A stretch of 64,000 nucleotides of DNA from Tetrapyrgos nigripes. Taxonomy: Eukaryota; Basidiomycota; Agaricomycetes; Agaricales; Campanellaceae. The notes under the pieces were generated by a model. The model searched no databases, was not told the origin of the DNA, and worked only from the letters and a program-made list of their open reading frames with translations. Each line of letters begins with the position of its first letter. The stretch's first letter is position 1. Shown here in pieces: positions 32,953-43,766 of the stretch. Location: NCBI GenBank assembly GCA_013368315.1, contig JAACJM010000002.1, positions 310,001-374,000 of the forward strand. The letters are read 5' to 3'. A program made the position numbers and the translations under genes.

Positions 32953-34499
32953 TCAAGGCTGATATACAGGAGGCGGCTCATTCGTAAGTCCCCTCGCCCA
33001 CTCCGAGTCTAGCTGATTTTCCAGCTGTCGGATATAGGCCATCAAACGTTGTATATCAGGATTTTCAGAAGTCCCAGCGCTCTGTTGGATGACAGCAACC
33101 TGGCCGCGCAATTGATCAGCTTCTTGTTGAAGGTGGATCTGGCGTGCGGTAGCTATGGATTCGATCTCTGTTGAAGCTATCGAGCCTTGTACCGTATCTG
33201 TTTTGGATTGTTGAATTGGAAGGGCCCGGTGTATTGGTAGAGAAGTGATATGATCTTGGGTATTGTCGTTCATCTCGATGCTGTTTCGTATCATATTTGT
33301 GGGTTCTTCATTTTCGTCCCGATTATCGGTGGGCTGAGTGGATCTTCGTAATCCGTGATCGCGTACTACTTCTGCTCCCTTTCCCTCCATGTGCAAGTCA
33401 CTGTGCAAATTTAAAGGGAAGGGAGCGATATTTCCCCATTCCTCCGCATGGTTTGTATGTTCAGGTAAGGAGAAAAGTCTCCCAAGCAGCTTTCTGCTCC
33501 GAGCCCTACGCTGGAGTAGGTATGTGCAAAGGCACGCAATGACCAGGACAGCACATATGGATCCTATAGCACTTCCAATTATCACCCTTTTCTGAGCTGA
33601 GTTTTTGTTATCAGAGGATGGACTGGTTGTCAAGATGGGACCATATGGAGTACTGGACATTGACGATGAACGAGGGGAAGGAATCATTAGAACCGTGATA
33701 CACTCAACTGAGAGATTGACTCACGAGAACGATGGCTGATGATCAGAGTTCGTTGAGGAGATAGTTGTATCGCTACCATCACTGATGCTCATAGTAGTTG
33801 TCGGGTGGTCGGAGAATTTACCAATAGTCTCTGTGGGAGAACTGGGGTCCGAATGATAATGATGAAAACAAGGAAAGAATAATTGATATATCCACTCACT
33901 CAGGACTTGCGAACGGAAATGATGACTGGGGCTCCAAACCGGATTCTGTTGCGGTGATGGCTGTTGTCGATGTTAATGTAAAGGCAGTTGTTGCTGACGA
34001 TGATTCAGTCGATGAACTGTGTTCCAAAAGTTAGTAAAAACCGCACGATACTGACTTGCAAGAGCACCTTGAAGATGGACTCGAACCTGGGACTCGGTGT
34101 CCTGGCTCATCTCCTTCACCTGTTACATTGGAGCCTTGAATGGTCCCTCCTTGTATGTTTGAGTCTTGGATGTTTGACCCCGAAATACCACTATTTTGAA
34201 CGTCACAGCCTTGAATGTCTGAATCCACGACAGTAGAATCCTGAATACTACAGCCTTGTGTTTGCCCATGAGGAACTGATTGGTCTGTGATGGGTAGTCC
34301 AATAGAGCCTAATGGTTGTCTGGAAGTGCCAACATATGCCGCTGACACTCTCCCAGTTTGACCCACGAATATAAAAGGGACGTAAAAAACGCTGAAGAAG
34401 GCAAAGAGTCTGTTAGACTGTTATCGGTATTGGTCAAGAAGGGTCATCTATTGCGAAGAGACGACAGGATGTGCAAAGAACTTACAAGGTTCGAATCAT
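32953..34499 (-). CDS. Single-pass surface protein with nine pentapeptide-like repeats
   Basis: Exons 34499-34486 (14 bases), 34391-34056, 34016-33900, 33841-33725 and 33652-32953 join in frame to 427 residues. The start MIRTFVFYVPFIFVGQTGRV is a signal peptide. Residues about 52-96 form nine consecutive five-residue units (CSIQD, STVVD, SDIQG, CDVQN, SGISG, SNIQD, SNIQG, GTIQG, SNVTG) with Ile/Val always central, as in a pentapeptide beta-helix. A Ser/Thr-rich stalk follows. A membrane helix (VIIGSAIGSICAVLVIACLC) with a basic stop (QRRARSRK) comes next, then a hydrophilic cytosolic tail with a short coiled coil (IQRLMAYIRQLENQLDSE) and a final EPPPVYQP. A wall- or membrane-associated sensor is an inference from topology. 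The start was chosen because only it gives a signal peptide in frame. Confidence 0.8.
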
Positions 34500-36568
34500 G
34501 GTATACGACGGCCTGCCGTCATAAAAAAGATCCATGCCAGGAAAACGAGTGACAAAAAGGAAGGTGGGGTATCAGCAGCTACTATCCAAGACCTGAAGCT
34601 CGAAGAGCCTACGTACTTGTACTATTACGAGGTTGCATCCAATATTCATGATAGACAGATGCCATCTTTGATGCGTCCCTGAGGCCAAATCTCGAGGGAT
34701 AATCAAAAAATTATGAGCAATACCATTTAAGATGAACCTAGAGACAAAATCAGACCGTAGCACTTAGTGATGGCAGTTACTGGTCCACCCCAGAGCTGGC
34801 GTACATTATTTTCCATTATTTCCTCTTCGTTTTAGGCGATTTGGATGAGGAAGACCTTTGGTAAGTTGGATTCAAGAAAACACGAAAAGCCTCGAGTATA
34901 TTCAAAATTGCTAGCCTATTGCACTATTGTGCACATTGCAGTTACCGCTTCGTTTCACGTATGAAAGGGATGTTCATGTGGGCCAACGCTCCGCGTGGCG
35001 AGTACGAGGCCGCAGGGTTTACCTCAGAATAAATAGCCATTAATCTGTACTCTCATTTTCCGTACAGACATATAGAACTTGCGCCAACTAGTATGACAGC
35101 CTAGTTGGTGTTGAAGTGTTCATACATAGTAGGTATCGTCAGTCTGGTTTCACGAGACTAGTTGAAGTGTGTCTTTGAGTACTAGAATACAAATCCTACG
35201 TATTCCAGTTCCCTTCAAGAGCCACGGAACAAGCTCAGCTTATCACACCGAAAAGGGACAAATTTCCGCTCAACGGATACATGACCGGATATCAACACTA
35301 CAAAGGACGACCGTTTGTCCTATAGACAAATCTTAAACCTGATTGGCTAACGCTATCTGCCCCTTGCGTCACCACTCCGCCTCGCTTAAGCGATTGCTGA
35401 GTGCTCCGACGGATTGGTCTCTTCCTGCTATTACTAACATCGCAAGCTAATGCTTTCCTTTTCCTTGAAGCCAATCCTATCTAGAAGCACTAGAGCCAAT
35501 GCTCTCCACAGGCAAGAAAATTGTAGCAAGTTGAGGCAATCTTCAGAGCAGCAGTGTAATACAGTTAAGTATCAACGGATAAGGAGAACTTCACTTCTTT
35601 CAGGTTCTGTTTCTACTACAAAAGGCTGATAAAAAGGGGGGATACAAGCATGGTGGAGTGGGACAAGAAGGAGGAACACTGCTTAGTGGGAAAGCACTGC
35701 GAGAGACTTTGATTCAATCTACATCAGGCTTCTGTATTGCTTTGAGACTAGAGGCTTATTAGTTTTGTATCATGGTACAGCTGGGGCTCAACCAGGGCTC
35801 AGTTACCTTATTATTTAATTGTGTGGGTAGGAATAATATGGGTATGAGGGAGATGAGGCTGCAAGAAGCGAGATCTCTCCCTCATTCTAGATCTGAAGCA
35901 TTGCACGGGGCCTCAGAGCCGCCGACGAAGGTGGTCGGCGGCGGCAGGGGCCTTTCTTTCGCAGCGTGGTACAGTGCAGTCTTTACTTACTATCATCTAG
36001 AAGCATGGCTTACTTTCGGTGCATAGCACGAGTCACTTTTTCTTAATCTTATGAAATCGGAAAATTCCCGTAGCTATAGCATCGCACGGGTCACGGCTAG
36101 TGTGTATGAATACGAGATATATTTGGAACCTAGATATAAGTACAAAAAGATGTATCTGTAAGCTAGATATTTGATCAGAAAGTTGCTATATAAGGGTGGC
36201 AACTGTAGTCTCCGAGCCACCTAACCCTTATAGGACAATCCTGTGCATCAAGGGTTTTCTGATCATGATATTGATACATTACCGTGCATCACTAATTAAC
36301 GCTATATATGCTGAGCTACAAAATCATGACGGCCTACCATTTCCTACCCCTTACCCTCGCACCCTGAAGCATTTGCAAAGCACGTAGAATCTGGCTTAAA
36401 GCTTGGACCCAGTGGCTGGTCGCACAAACATTGGGTTTCTGCTCAAGCTCTCAGGCTGTGGTGGGTATCTGGTGGGTAAGCTTCGAGTTCCCTTTCAACT
36501 TGTTGATGCTTACCAGGCAATGTTCGAGTAGTCCCAATTTTCTCCCATCGCCATACTTGTCATCGACC
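34500..36568. other. Intergenic with repeat fragments
   Basis: It includes a Helentron-like 3' end (34979-35011) and a MITE-type end at about 35245 (CACCGAAAAGGGACAAATTT), which recurs inverted near 41030. Around 35920-35950 there is GC-rich sequence (GCCGCCGACGAAGGTGGTCG). Open frames such as 35772-36026 have no domain content. Confidence 0.4.
34979..35011 (-). repeat. 3'-terminal fragment of the Helentron-like family, diverged
   Basis: Read on the minus strand the sequence is GGCCTCGTACTCGCC followed by ACGCGGAGCGTTGGCC. This keeps the subterminal inverted repeat and the hairpin (GCCACGC and GCG.TTGGC) of the family. The terminal CCCCAG is not preserved. Confidence 0.5.
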
Positions 36569-38560
36569 ATGCAATATTTCACTCTCTATCTGCTCTTATC
36601 GCTGGCACTCTGGAGTGCACCTTCTTTTGGAGAGCTCATAAATGTCACCGTCGAGGAATCGAGTCTGCTGATTCACTACACCAATCCAGGTTCGCTTTTG
36701 TTCGTATTACGCGAGTCATATTGATCTCATGGCATACTTTTCAAGAATGGTTCAAATTGACGCAGTCTCCAACTACAGACAATGTAATGAATCATGGTGG
36801 CAGTCATGCTGAATCTACTGGCTCTTCAGCTACAGCTAGCTTCACTTTTCAAGGTTCATGTTCTATTACAAAGGTTTCAGCAAGAAATAAAGTACTTACT
36901 ATATATTATTCTACAGGTGTTGTAGTGTATTACTTCTCATCACTATGGTCCAACAATATGACCACAGCTCTGCAATTTGACGATCAAGACCAGGTCACAC
37001 TGGACCTTACAGATCCTAATCCTGACAATTTTAACGCGACTGCTTCTCGAAAATCGACGCAGGAGAGTCAGATACTGTGGAGTCAAACAGACTTACCTGA
37101 CGGGGAACATACACTTGTTGTATCTTATCCTCGAGCGAGTGATGGGCAGCCAGCGCCAGGAGCTATTGTCTTAGTGGATGCAATTATGTGTGTATTCTTA
37201 TCTCTAACTCCTCTCTGAACAATCCATTTCTAATGAAATTATTTTGAAGGTATAGAACAGACAATGATGGTGGCGATACCCCTCTCCCACCATTTCTCAA
37301 GAATAATACAGTGAACGCCACTCTAGGCAGCGACCACTTCAGTTATTTACCTGAAGCATGTGAGGATCTTCTTTATCTCTTCTCAAGATATACACTGCCT
37401 GAACGGTTGAATTTTTTCTTGATGCAAGCCGTTTGGTCAAGAAGTACCACCCAGCTTACCCAGCAATTTTACCACAGTGATCAAATCCTTTTCAGTCAAG
37501 AAAAATCAAGCAAAGCTATTTTTACATTCACAGGTGGGTTTGCCCCACGCTCACTCAGTCTGACTGATCCTCTGAATTTCATCTCATATAGGTGTTGCAG
37601 TATATTATTTTTCTGCCCTCTGGCCATCTGATATTACAGTCTACCTTGAACTTGATGATGGACCTGTAGAACCTGTGAACCTAAGAGATGCTGCGGCATT
37701 TGACAAATCTACACCAGATTTGACAAGACCGACAGTTGAATCTAGTATTGTCTGGAGCAAAACCAACCTGAGCAATACAGAACACAAATTCAGCATTTCC
37801 TATAGAACAATGTCAATTGTTGACTCATTGATGTGTGTCGATTTTCTCCTTGATTTTTAGATGTAACTGATTTTTCCATTTTACAGTAGGTACACTAGTA
37901 AAGAAGACAGCTCGCCTTCAGAATCTCCTAGTCCACAACCTGATGACTCCCATTCAAATTGCTCTGCAATCATCGGAGGGATTGCTGTTGCCCTCTTTAT
38001 GGTATGGCAGAGAGGGCAGTTGAAAGACCCAGGGATTTGGAGGGTTGAGCCCCTGTTTATATCAAGCAGGGCTATGACATCAGCCTTGGGGCTCAGTGCA
38101 GGGTTATCTGGCCCATCACAAACCACCTGTTGAGCAGGCTATGTTCTATATATGTAGCAGCAACTGCATACTTACCTGGGGATGTAAAGGTGCTTGTTAG
38201 AGCAGTTTGTTAGAGGTTATGAGTGATGAGTAGTAAGGGAAATCCTTGTTCTTGTAGGGCAATCTGCAAGCCCTTTTATACTGTTTTAGATGATACATGT
38301 GACTACTTATCTAAGAACTTCTGATGTAGAGTAAGCATAACTAACTAGATTACTATCTAATCTATATCTAATCTAATGTTGATGGCTGCTTACTAATTTG
38401 CCAGTTCAACACCACTGGTGGCTCAGAGGTGACACTGCAAACAAGTTCATACACAGGATCCAGTGGGGTGCATAGAAAAGGAGAAATTGCTGGAGTACAA
38501 AATACCAGTAATGCCACCCAGGCTGAAGTTATACCTACTTCTCCCCCTCCTTACTGTTAG
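36569..38560 (+). CDS. Secreted/membrane-anchored protein with two tandem extracellular modules
   Basis: Exons 36569-36689, 36746-36853, 36917-37187, 37250-37533, 37592-37832, 37890-38001 and 38405-38560 join in frame to 430 residues. It begins with a signal peptide (MQYFTLYLLLSLALWSAPSF). Two modules follow with the same order of blocks: GGSHAESTGSSATASFTFQG then VVVYYFSSLWS, and KAIFTFTG then VAVYYFSALWPSDITVYLEL. Each ends with an ILWSQTDLPDGEHTL or IVWSKTNLSNTEHKF strand and a DAIM or DSLM segment. The second is followed by a Ser/Pro stalk and a membrane segment (CSAIIGGIAVALFM). The last exon is a short tail ending PTSPPPYC. The family is common in mushroom fungi, function unknown, probably a carbohydrate-binding-like surface protein. 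The last intron is unusually long (403 bases) and may hold an inserted LTR-like piece. Confidence 0.75.
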
Positions 38561-39402
38561 ACATGTCAGTCACTCACCATGAACTAGAGAAGATGTAGAC
38601 AACACACAAGTACCAACATCCACTCCTTTGATAGTATCACAACATTTATCATTGTAAATTGCACTACAATCCTCTTCTAATCACTGCTATGAACACCCTC
38701 CTTGATAATACCCAGCTCCAAAACCCAACTTACAGGCATAAATAAACCTTGCTGATACTGAGTCAGATCTAGAGGATGCGGTTAAATTTTAGTACTTTGA
38801 GCCTCGTACACATTCTGCAAGTTGCCACATGCGAGTGCTGGTCCACAGCTCAAGCTGTGTTGGTATGGCCTCTGCAGGACTGATCTCTACTAGTACTAGT
38901 GGTTCTGAGTCCACAGTGAAAAAATTTCCAGTTCTAATGACCTCAAAAAAGGGGCATCTGGTTTTTCAAGCTCACAGTCAAGCTCACTCAAACTATACTT
39001 AAGGTTTCCCCAGCTACTCTTGAGCCCTCTCAGAATGAAGCAAAAGCTGCTCATATATCCTGAAATGCCTTTGATATGCCATAATTCCTGTTTTCTAGCT
39101 TTGAAATCTATTGCCATTGTCTTTGAATCATAAAATATCATTGATAAGGATCTGCCTGTTCTCTATGGACTACCGTATTCATAAAGCAAGCTATCTAACA
39201 GTGGGGAAGATCTAAGAAAAATTGAACATTCTATCTCTGTAAATTATGTACTTGACTCAGTAGAGGGTAAACCAATGTGCAGTGAACAATGTGGTATGCA
39301 TAATATACATCTGCTCAATGAATGAACCTTTGAATGTAAGTAAAATGAAGTGTAGTAAAGTTCACTAGACTAGCATAAGCACAACCATACCTAAAAAGGA
39401 AA
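38561..39402. other. Non-coding, first copy of a diverged duplication
   Basis: The block from about 39000 to 39310 (CCAGCTACTCTTGAG, AAATCTATTGCCATTG, TTATGTACTTGACTCAG, AATGTGGTATGCATAATA) is repeated in diverged form at about 39535-39845. No gene is supported. Confidence 0.5.
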
Positions 39403-39540
39403 GTCAAGCTCACACTCAAGCTCACACTCAAGCTCACACTCAAGCTCACACTCAAACTCACTCAGGCTCACACTTAAGCTCACTCAAGCTCAACTCAACC
39501 CACACTCAAGCTCACCTCAAGCCACACTCAAGCTTCCTCC
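39403..39540. repeat. Minisatellite, 12-base unit AAGCTCACACTC
   Basis: Four near-perfect units are followed by degenerate ones to about 39540. Shorter traces of the same CAAGCTCAC motif occur near 38967-38995 and 39943-39965, bordering the duplicated blocks on either side. Confidence 0.85.
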
Positions 39541-40072
39541 AGCTACTCTTGATCCATCTCAAAAGCTTCTTATATGCCCTTAAATGTCTTTGATATTCAC
39601 TACTTTACCTTGAATAGGTCTAACCTATTATTTAGCTTGTAAATCTATTGCCATTGCCTCTGAATCAGAAAGCCTCATTTATAAAGATCTTCCTGTTCTA
39701 TCTGGATTACCATATCTATCTAATGCAGTTGGAAGAAGTCTAGGAAAAACTGAGTATTGTATCTCTGTATTTTTCGAAAATTATGTACTTGACTCAGCAG
39801 AGGCTAAACCAAGATGTAATGAAGAATGTGGTATACATAATATAATGAATGAACCCTTCAGTGTGAGTAGCTTGTTGTCAAATGAAGTGTAGTGAAGTTG
39901 GCTACACTAGAGATAAGCACAGCCACACCCAAAATAGAAAGTCAAGCTCACTCAAGCTCACGCGGCTTGACTGTGAGCTTGAAAAACTGGTAGCCCGAAC
40001 ATAAAGGCCTGCGTAGCCCTAGCTCTGGATTCAAATATGGGTAAAGCCCGGAGAGAAAAAGCTGCTACTTGA
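39541..40072. other. Second copy of the diverged duplication
   Basis: It matches the block at about 39000-39310 at roughly 540 bases distance, with several short insertions. It ends with further CAAGCTCAC motifs. No coding content is seen. Confidence 0.5.
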
Positions 40073-40490
40073 TTGGAGATGTGGACCACTACCTCAATAT
40101 CATTGTGGAAATTTAGTCAAGTTGATGCCACAGGCGTACTCTATGTTCCCCTCAACATCCCTGCCCATCTCGTTATCTACCTGACAGGTTGGGATAGCAG
40201 AAATCCAGAGCCTGTTGTCCTGGAAACACTGGAAGAGTTTGTACCTGAAGTTGCTCCTGCTGGGGCTACTTTGGCGGAAAAGAAGGAGGTGAATGATTGC
40301 AACAAAAAAGGTGAGTACTGTCCTTTGTCTTTCCAGCTTATTCCTGATTTTTGTAGGTCAAAAACAGTATACAGAACAAGTGGAAGATGTGGCGGATGTG
40401 AAGTTGGAGTTGGAGATGTGGAAGCAGCATCGGGCTGACACGGAAGCAGAGAAGAAGGAGAACTTGGAATGGCAGGAGGAAAAGTTGTGA
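40073..40490 (+). CDS. Doubtful small coiled-coil protein, 2 exons
   Basis: Exons 40073-40310 and about 40356-40490 join through a GTGAGT...TGTAG intron. They give about 124 residues ending in a charged helix (VADVKLELEMWKQHRADTEA, EKKENLEWQEEKL). The first part contains DSRNPEPVVLETLEEFVPEV. No family is recognised. The surrounding repeats and the purine-rich sequence after it (40500-40700, giving Arg/Glu-rich shadow frames) make this call weak. Confidence 0.25.
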
Positions 40491-40849
40491 CTTGTATGGG
40501 AACAGCAGCCGAAAGATGCAGAGGCAGAGGAGATGCATTGGAAAGAGCAGGAGAAAGGGAAAGGAAAAGGAAAAGAGAAGGATTTAACTGGAACAGACAG
40601 AGAAGGGGAAGAAGACAATCAGGATGGAGATGGGAACAAGGTAGAGGATATGGTGGGAGGTACCAGTCCAACCGACGCACGACTGGAGGTGGTTTTGGGG
40701 AAGAGGCCACCTAGATCAGGAAATGTGAAGTGAAAGTGAAAGAAATGTGCAGTGAAAGTGAAAGATATGCGCGATGAAAGTGAAAGATATGTGGAGTAAC
40801 TTGCCCATGTCACACGTCACGCAAATTCAGTGATGTGAGTCATAGGCTG

Positions 40850-41264
40850 TATTTGTTCGGCGGACCTGAAAATAGCCTAGAAAAGTGCGGGAACAGCGAA
40901 AAACAGTGGCGAGATGCGGAAAATAATTTTGTCCACAATCCACAAGCATATTTTGTACTTCTGTCTAGTTTCCAAATATATCTCATTTTCGTACACATAT
41001 CCGGTTACCTATCCGTCAAGCGGAAATTTGTCCCTTTTCGGTGTGTTTCAAGAAGTTCCCTGTTGAAAAATAGCTTCTGAGGCATACGAATCCGGAGTTT
41101 CTGAACCGGCGAGGAAATATCAGAAGACAGGCACGTAAAGGCTGATAAACAGTGAAAAAGAAGGGCAATAGACGAACAAATTGTGATCATGGTCAGCTGA
41201 GAGTAGCTTCGTGCAAAACACGGGGCGCATAGGTACCTTTTTTTATCCAAATCTTATGAATATA
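40850..41264. other. Non-coding with a MITE end
   Basis: Near 41010-41050 the sequence AAATTTGTCCCTTTTCGGTG is the inverse of that near 35245 and is related to the right end of the CACGCC MITE. No gene is seen. Confidence 0.4.
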
Positions 41265-41394
41265 CACGCCGGAAATACAAAAATATCCGCTCGGCAGAAA
41301 GGCGTACAGAAACACATTTTTGTACAGAAACATCTTATATCAGTACAATAATGCCATCTATCCGTCGAGCAGATATTTTTGTCCCTTCGGCGTG
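41265..41394. mobile_element. Intact 130-base MITE (CACGCC ends, ATA target duplication)
   Basis: Inverted ends CACGCCGGAAATACAAAAAT and ATTTTTGTCCCTTCGGCGTG are flanked by ATA on both sides. It contains TCTTATATCAGT in the middle, which is the empty Tc1 target seen occupied in the copy at 25642-27060. Confidence 0.85.
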
Positions 41395-42268
41395 ATAAGA
41401 AGTAGTAGAACTGACCATTGAATACTGCGCGTCGAGACTATGTTAAAAATATTTTGAAAAGACTTTGGTATGGGCATTAACAATCCGGAAGTCAGCTCTC
41501 GCATTGGCTTCTTTCGTACTTCGTACTCATACACCTCACTCACGTTCGACATCCTCCCCTCCCCATTCCTCCCCCTTACACCCTTCTTTCCCAACTCTCT
41601 TACCCATTTGGCCAAATCATTGTCAATGTTACTCATCCAGTTCTCCTGGTCTGGTAGTCTGGAGGTTCAGATAGGCGCTCTTGTTTTCGATCTGTATACT
41701 TGTACATACATTGGACAATTGGACGGTTACGAGGCCGAAGAATGAGGCTGAGTTGTTTACACTGCGTTTCTGCAGGTGGCTATGTCAATTACGTCCCGAT
41801 TTCTCCCGTCCATTCCTTTCCGCATATCAGACACTCCGATCAGGGTTTCCTTTTCTTTTCCGGCTGTATACAGGGTTTGATATGTCCAACTGGACCTTTC
41901 TTCCTTTTCCCCTACAATGATGTTGACTCGTACCTCTCTGCTTCATTGCCCTCTTTAACGTTGCTTCTGTGCAAGCTTAGCTATGATTTCTTTCACAGCA
42001 GTGGTGCTGCATCACTCGTTGTTTCAGTTCTCTTTCCCTTCCCCTTTGAATATACTCTCGGTTCTAAGGTGTCTGTATATTTCGACTCAATGCCCAATTC
42101 TGTTCTGATGCACCCTTCGTCTTTTCCACTTTTGATTCTATGGATTCTGTTCATGAAGATTCAATGCACGAGCGAAGTAGTTTGATAGTCTCTTCACATG
42201 TACTTGTATACTCATAATGGTAAGTAGTAAAGAAGTCAAATAGAAAATAATATTTATCATTCCTGCAC
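41395..42268. other. Non-coding with a Helentron-like 5' end at about 41729
   Basis: At about 41729 the sequence TTACGAGGCCGAAGAATGAG followed by GCTGAGTTGTTTACACTG is the 5' start of a subfamily of the Helentron-like repeats; a second member starts near 61307. The longest open frame (41700-42185) overlaps this repeat and has no domain content. Confidence 0.4.
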
Positions 42269-43449
42269 TGTAATACCATTTCTGGTATTGTATGAGGATG
42301 TGTCACACATAGCCAGCCTCTAGACATGTAGACCTATCAGGAACAAGTGACGTGTAAGTCATAGCCCCTATCTTTTCTTTTATCATTATTCTTCTTTGTA
42401 TGGACCATACATCTTCTCAGCTCTTTTCCATTTGTTTTACAAATTCGTTATTCCTTATTCGCTAGTATATTTTCATTTCTCTTGACTCCCGCCACACTCA
42501 TACATGTATCACGCCTGGTACGTGTTTTATACCAATTCCGTCAGCCTATCTCATACTCATTTCTTCTTATACATCTCTCTCTTACAAGTTTAAGACTCAA
42601 AATCCCTCATTTTCTTACTATTACTGACTCGGCGCGTAGTACATAAAAACCTAGTACTTACATGCACACAATATACCAAGTTATCCACTACCAACTTCAC
42701 TCTTCCTAGCCTAAGCCAATCCAGTCCAAAGCTCCAGTCTCCTAGCTCTTTCCCAGAAAGCCTCTCATTGTTCCCATCTTCCTATTGTTGTGAGGGGAAA
42801 TAAACCAATAAGAAAACTCCCCAAAACTGAAGTAAGTTCAAGAAAATAATCTAGTGGCTGAAAATGGTGCTGATCTATCCACTCTAGGGCGGACAGACCA
42901 AAGATATTTGAAAAAGCAGATACAAAAGAGACGAGAGGGTGAGTAGAGGCTTCCTGGGAAAGAGCTGGGAGGTTGGGATTTGGGTAGGATTCGACTTAGG
43001 CTGGGACTGGTGAAGTTGGAACTTGGTAACTTGGTATTTTCGATGTAAGTACTAGTATTTATACAAAAATGAGGCTCGAGACCCGAGTTGATAAATAGCA
43101 AGTAAACGAAAGATATTGAGGTTCAAACTCATAAGAGACAGACACAGAGGAGATGATAAGTATAAAAGGTGTGCTCGGAAAATAGGTATAAAACTTGTTC
43201 CAGCTGTGATACATGTACACATTTGATGGAGGATAGGATAAATAAATTATAGACGAGAATAAGGGATAATGAAATAAGGAAGTAAATGGAAAAGAGCCGA
43301 GATGGTGTAAGGTACATAGAAGATAAGAAATAAGAGAAAAAGAAATAGGGGTTGAAGCGTACTCATGACTTTGATTTCCAAGCTTCCTACGCGTCTAGGG
43401 GCTAGCTGCATCTGATGCGTCTTCCTGCAATACCAGAAATGGTATTACA
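42269..43449. mobile_element. 1.2-kb AT-rich element with 22-base inverted ends
   Basis: TGTAATACCATTTCTGGTAT (42269) and the inverted ATACCAGAAATGGTATTACA (to 43449) are near-perfect TIRs, each itself palindromic (AATACCA...TGGTATT). The interior has no transposase and is rich in A and T. Target duplication is not clear. It lies just downstream of the 7-TM gene that ends at 43767. Confidence 0.55.
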
Positions 43450-43766
43450 CTATCTCATTGCTGTTTCAGATATTTCTTGGTTGTTACTGCCTAGAAAGTG
43501 CCACCGTCAACCTCTAGACAATTTCTCGGACTTACCTGGGTTCGAGGAGTTTTCTATTTAGGTTTATATCTTCCGTGTCAGCGCTGTCCGGCCTCGTACG
43601 AGCCACGCCTCAGCGCTGGCCCACACCCCCTTCATAAGTAGTATCTCAGGAACATACATAGTAACTAAACAGATAAATACTGCTACTTTTTTTTTCGATA
43701 TACGTATTCGTCGCGTCTTGACAAACACTCTAGCTAACCTTGTCCCATCACCAAAGGCACCCCGTA

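Noticed and set aside
41700..42185. Plus-strand open frame of 161 codons
   Set aside because: It begins inside a Helentron-like 5' end and has no recognisable content; most likely chance.
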